Assembly: GCF_027580225.2 (NCBI RefSeq)
Contig: NC_073346.2
Span: forward strand, 11,372,001 to 11,436,000
Source: Misgurnus anguillicaudatus
Lineage: Eukaryota > Chordata > Actinopteri > Cypriniformes > Cobitidae
Direction of reading: 5' to 3'
DNA length: 64,000 bases
A model generated the notes under the pieces. The model worked only from the letters and a program-made list of their open reading frames with translations, was not told the DNA's origin and made no database searches. Made by a program: the position numbers and the translations under genes. Below, piece after piece: positions 59,001 to 64,000 of the stretch. The stretch's first letter is position 1. The number at the start of each line of letters is the position of its first letter.

Positions 59001-61126
59001 TACCTAACCATTGTTAGGCTGAGCTCCGTACAGAAGCAGAACCATACCGAGCAGAGGAGTGGCAACCAGACTAAAGCGGAGCTCTGTAGCAAAGCAGAGC
59101 TGTATTAGAGCCAGCTGTGACTCTGTGGGGGTGCCGATTTAGAACATACAAATTTTGGAGAGAGGTTTTTAGGAAAAGAAAGCGGTCGAGTACTATAACT
59201 ATTAGACTTGATGGTTTAATCTGTCATGGATTGAATGGGATTTAACCTCATCCTAGCTGCTTCCCATAACTTTGGATCTTGTGTGTGTGTAGTGTGGGAA
59301 TTAATCTGTCAAAGACCATATTGTTTTACTCTTCATTGCATTTTTATTCAACCAAAGCTTTTTTAATTTGTTTTTTAATAAACAGAGATTTAAATTTATT
59401 CACAACTGACATAAAATCTGGATCCACCAGATACAATTTTGGCACAACTTTCACTGTAGCCATGGTAACTACAGAAGAGGCAGATTTTTCCTGTTTTATT
59501 AATAATCACCATCACCAGTTTGTCCATCATGTGACAAATGTTCAGGTACTTCAGAGTCTGACATACACACACACACACAAGTGTGCAGGTGCAGCGAACA
59601 TGCAGAGTACAGGATGTAACCTTGAACTGACGGGTTAGAATATAAAAAACAATGCTTTTACTAAAAATTATAAAAAATGTATTGTTTGTTAATTCAATTG
59701 TGTTCTCTGATCTCAATTTTATCATATTGTTACACGAATAAGAATAAATAATTTAAGCTTGTTAACCAGCCAAATGCAATGGCATGGTGTTTATACTTTT
59801 TTTTTACAAACATTTATTAAAATCCACAAATAATACATACAAGCACTTAATATTTCATGACTGACTAACCGGGTTGTTGTTTATATAAATCACCACATCT
59901 CCTAAACAGAGACAAAAGGGTATGATTTTACTCAAACACGCAGACTGCACATTTACAAATACATGCTTTTGCAGTAAATGCATTTAAAGAAAATTACCAC
60001 AATAAAAAACATGATCACTCACAAATGAACATAAAAACACACACTCCCTGTGAATGTCTCCACTAAAGCCACAAACACACACCCTCTCTGACACACACCC
60101 ACATTCACACACCCACACTCTCCCCCCTTGTATCCAAGCAGTTTTAGGCAAAGAGCTAACTCGCCCAAACCCCATCCGACTACCACACCACCTCCCTCTA
60201 CACCCCTTTCCACCCCTCCCTCCATCTGCCCCTCTTCTTCTCCATTGGATGACAGAAACCAGGGGCAAAAGTGAGTGGAGGGAGTGCAGAATGTGTCTTG
60301 TATGTGTGTGTTCAAATGTGTGTACTGTAGGACGTTTAAAGGAGAGAGAAGGTGACTTTATGTATTTTTTAGGAATGTTGGAATGATGAAGCACTGTCTG
60401 TGAAATACCTAAACAAACCAGAATTTCCACACCTGCATTTGAGAATGTATTTGTGCGGAATAATCTCTCAGTTTGATATTTTTAATAATAACATCAAGAT
60501 TGAAATGACAATTATTTTGTTTATTCCTATTTAGCAAGCAAAACCATTTATAAAAATGCACTTTTAGTGTACATGCATGCCGTTCTTAATTGCTTCCTTT
60601 TTTATTTGAGAAATGTAAAAATATAACTGTGCATGTGTATTTTAATCATAGCAATGAATGGAAGTAAAGGGATTATGTTCTTGTCTGGAAGAGAAAGCGT
60701 TGGAGTAGGGCGGAGCAGATGATGTGCTTACTCACTCGTCCTGCCCGACTGTCGTCTGTGTGTCTCTCTCTCTCTCTCCCGCTGTGTTCATTCAGTGAGC
60801 TCCATTAGTACTCACGCAAGCTCTGCACACATTCTGCAACACTGCTGTGATGCACAAACGCAAAAGATAAAATCATCTAAAATAATAATGAGCTATCAAG
60901 TATTTAAAAATGCAAACTCAAAGGATGATTTCTTCTTTACAAATATTAATTAGTCACAATGATACAATGTAGAAGTGTTTTGTTCATTGATAGTAGTGGA
61001 TAATGATCAGTTAATTAGTTGTATTTTAGTGACAGAGGAGCATACTGTATTTTGGCACTAATGTGGGTTTTGGCTGTAGTGGTTTAGTGAAGTTTTGCTT
61101 CATGCCGTTGTGTCTGGTACTCCTGA

Positions 61127-61134
61127 CACACACA

Positions 61135-61215
<81 letters not shown>
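61127..61215. repeat. (CA)n microsatellite
   Basis: About 40 CA units with a CGCG interruption at the left. Confidence 0.97.
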
Positions 61216-61218
<3 letters not shown>

Positions 61219-61891
61219 CATACATGCATGCAAGGACTACATGCACCTGGTCATTTTCACACGTACGTGCAATATAAATAATGACATTTGTACAGTAATG
61301 AGCAGTTTTTTTCTAATTTAGTTAGAGGAATGCCATAGACAGTAAAATACTATATGCACATAAAAAAACTAATTTTATTTTCTAATAGTATAATGTATAC
61401 TTCATGGTTATTTAAAATAATAATAATTATAACAATAAACAAAATAAATGTTGTAAAATAATTGTAAAACTGACATATAGGGCATATAGAAGTTAAAATA
61501 AAAATGCATTATGTTACAGTTTTTTTATTCGCTTTGGTACTATTTTCACAAGTATATGGTAAAACCTCACAACTGTTAGTACAAAACTCAAAGCAGATCA
61601 TCTTTTTCAAACATGTAATCACATGTTCAATTGACTTAGTACAACACACAAAATTAAACACTCACCACACTTACAGTAATGATGGTGGGCAGGAATGTAC
61701 TGTTTTTCAGTATTCCTAAAGTATAAATTATTTACTTCATTCTTTGGAGCTACATAATTCATGAAGATGATGATGTTGTCTGGATTGCTTTGTACGGACA
61801 ACAATTGCCTGCAAGTTATTATGAATTGAGTGATAACTGTGACACACTTGCCTTTGGCACCCTATTATTGAGGTGTGTAACACATTCACGC

Positions 61892-62006
<115 letters not shown>

Positions 62007-63639
62007 GGTGCGTGTGTTTGGGACCCATATGAGTGTATTAATTTGTCTGTAGGTGTTGGTGAGACCACTAACTTATGAAAACGGGGAAATCAAGGGAGAT
62101 AAATTTAAATGAATTTTTAGGCACTACTTTACTAATTCTGGAAGTCTGGATGCTAGGGGCCTCCACCTGCAACATCCACCAACCATTTGTCATCATTACA
62201 TATATTTACTTTCACACCGATGATTCTGATGTAATGCTTATTGGGGTGATTTATAAAATTGTCAACAACCTGTAATCCCGGAAGAGTACAGATAACTGAG
62301 GAAAGACGTGAGCAACAAACTGAATATTCTAGTGCAGAGCTTTTAAACGACAGCACACACCAGTAGCTGAACTTTACTCTACTGCTGCTACTCTACTGGT
62401 TCCCGTCATGTTTAACAGCTCATTTATTCTGATGCACACTGTAGTGTAGGTTGTTATTTGATCGAGGACTAAGATACCGGATTACATTAGCTTGAATGCT
62501 TTATAATATTTAATAGAGATCTGTGTCGGTTAATAAAAGTGTAATGTTAACATTTACTGACATATGCACAAAATACATAATGAACGTAAATAAACAGTGG
62601 GGGTAAAGATAAATACATATTCAATAATGTAAAGAACATTCCATAAAGACATTACCTATCTTATATGTTGAGTACGATCATTGAAGTCAATGTGAAATCA
62701 AACTTTGATACTCCGTATCTCAAAATTAGATTATTAGACTTAAATATGAATTCAAAAATGTCACATATTTTCTAACTTCTAGCCCTACATGTAAATCTAA
62801 CCATCATGGATACCTTTTGTTTTTATAAAAATGATGTAGCATGTTTAAACCATATTCCTCATGGGAAGCATTGCCTGTTCCTTACAGCATGTAAAACGAA
62901 TTGATTTGTAGGAAAAACCCCGACCACACACCCAAACTGAGCTCTGTATTATGGAGGAATCTGTGACTGGAGGCCTGGGTATGCCGAGTCGCAGCACATT
63001 ATCCCGAATTGTCCTTTATGACAGTCAATGAGCAAAAAACAGACTGAATCACTACACAGACTGTGTGTGGATGTGTGTTGTGCCTATAAGGGCCCTGGTG
63101 TTCTGAAGGTACTTATGAAGCACATTGGGGATGGTGAAATGTTACGAAACATTCCTGCAGTGTGGTAGTCGAAAAACACGAGAAGTCAACGGTGGTGGGT
63201 GAGGAGCATAAAATCTGGCAGACTCTGGGAAGTCTTGCCCCAGGCTCATCACTGCTTTTCATAGTACTACTGCTGGACTCAAACGACCTACATCAGACAG
63301 AGAAGAAAAGTGTGCGTGCGGGCGTGCGTGCGTGCGCGCGTGTGTATCTGGTGGGGGTGATAATGTGAAGTTCCCAAAAGATTAACTGATGATCAATTTC
63401 TATTTTTGTTTTAGTTGAGGGGATGTTCTTTAGCTGTATAGTAATTCGCCATATTAATTGTGTTACTATGCTGCCTCCTAAAGGACAAAATATTTAATAC
63501 AATTTAATTTTATTAGTAATTTAAGTAATGTCGTGTTGTAGTCTAAAGATAGTAACAGAATAAGATAAAAAAGATGAAAAAAAACACTGAAAATGATAAG
63601 TAAAAGTGTTTGAAACCAAAATATGAAGGTGTTTAATCT

Positions 63640-63790
63640 TGTTCGCTGCTCCGCTCCAGACCGAAAGATGGCAGCAGTGATGCAGCAGAGTTCAGTTTTC
63701 CGCCGGAAACGCGCATCAGTAACATCCGTTTCCGTTTCGCCATTGGAAAACGTTTGGCGAACACCGTGAGAGAAGAAAAGTCCAGAAACA
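63640..63790 (+). promoter_or_regulatory. probable non-coding first exon of a downstream gene
   Basis: GC-rich relative to its surroundings, with CGG and CGC motifs. It contains a short upstream frame starting AAGATGGCAGCAG (ATG at 63667) that stops after about 32 codons, and ends at a donor-like ACG|GTACGT near 63793. Mammalian synteny would place MRPS21 or PRPF3 next to CIART, but the coding part lies outside the window and I cannot identify the gene. Confidence 0.4.
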
Positions 63791-64000
63791 GTACGGTACG
63801 TTTTCTTTTCGTATTAAATATGATCTGAGTTGTTGATTCAATGCTATTGTGTTTGATAAACGACACAAAATACGCGAGTGAAATAACAGCATTGAATATT
63901 GACAGTTCGCTACAATTCAACTGAATAAAGTAAGGGGAAAGTGTGTTTGTGTCGGCGTTTGATACCGAAACCCTCTTAAAATAATGCGATGGTGAACATG

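Overview
This window looks like a teleost fish chromosome segment, most likely a cyprinid (carp or zebrafish relative). The evidence is intron-bearing vertebrate genes in conserved vertebrate order and a dense load of fish-type transposons: an L2-like LINE, Tc1-like and hAT-like DNA elements, a Ty3/gypsy relic, an endogenous retrovirus and many foldback MITEs. There are also long CA/TG microsatellites. No prokaryotic features are present. All exon models are my own reading of splice sites, reading phase and protein family similarity.

Layout. Positions 1-15 kb are transposon-rich: a small four-exon gene-like model with repeated 66-nt exons (559-3358), a frameshifted L2-like LINE (3842-7346), a Tc1 fragment, a cut hAT-like end, and a decayed gypsy element on the minus strand. 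Positions 15-29 kb hold two tandem chemokine-receptor-like genes on the minus strand. The first (15874-16971) has lost its start codon and splice acceptor and is probably a pseudogene. The second (28000-29185) is intact. Each copy is followed downstream by non-coding sequence copied from the 3' part of the neighbouring carbonic anhydrase gene. An endogenous retrovirus with nearly identical LTRs (21177-27958) sits between the second receptor and its downstream flank. Positions 30-35 kb are nested hAT-type elements and a tandem duplication.

Positions 35.7-45.3 kb (minus strand) encode a complete 11-exon membrane-anchored carbonic anhydrase that I assign to ca14. One of its introns is almost entirely a 2.3-kb polypurine/polypyrimidine tract. 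Positions 48.4-57.1 kb (plus strand) encode ciart (CHRONO), the circadian repressor. It lies divergently from ca14, and five canonical CACGTG E-boxes lie upstream. CA14 and CIART are also neighbours in mammals, so this is conserved synteny. A 50-bp minisatellite (57.3-59.0 kb) follows, then about 4.6 kb with no gene I can support. At the right edge is a probable non-coding first exon of another plus-strand gene.

The most unusual item is the retrovirus. It is primed by tRNA-Trp, carries an OARD1/TARG1-like macrodomain next to integrase, and has lost much of gag, pol and env although its LTRs differ at only about five positions. It was therefore probably mobilised in trans. Other items of interest are the receptor pair (DKY in one, loss of start, acceptor and a TM5 tyrosine in the other), the repeated symmetric exons near the left edge, and the E-box cluster.
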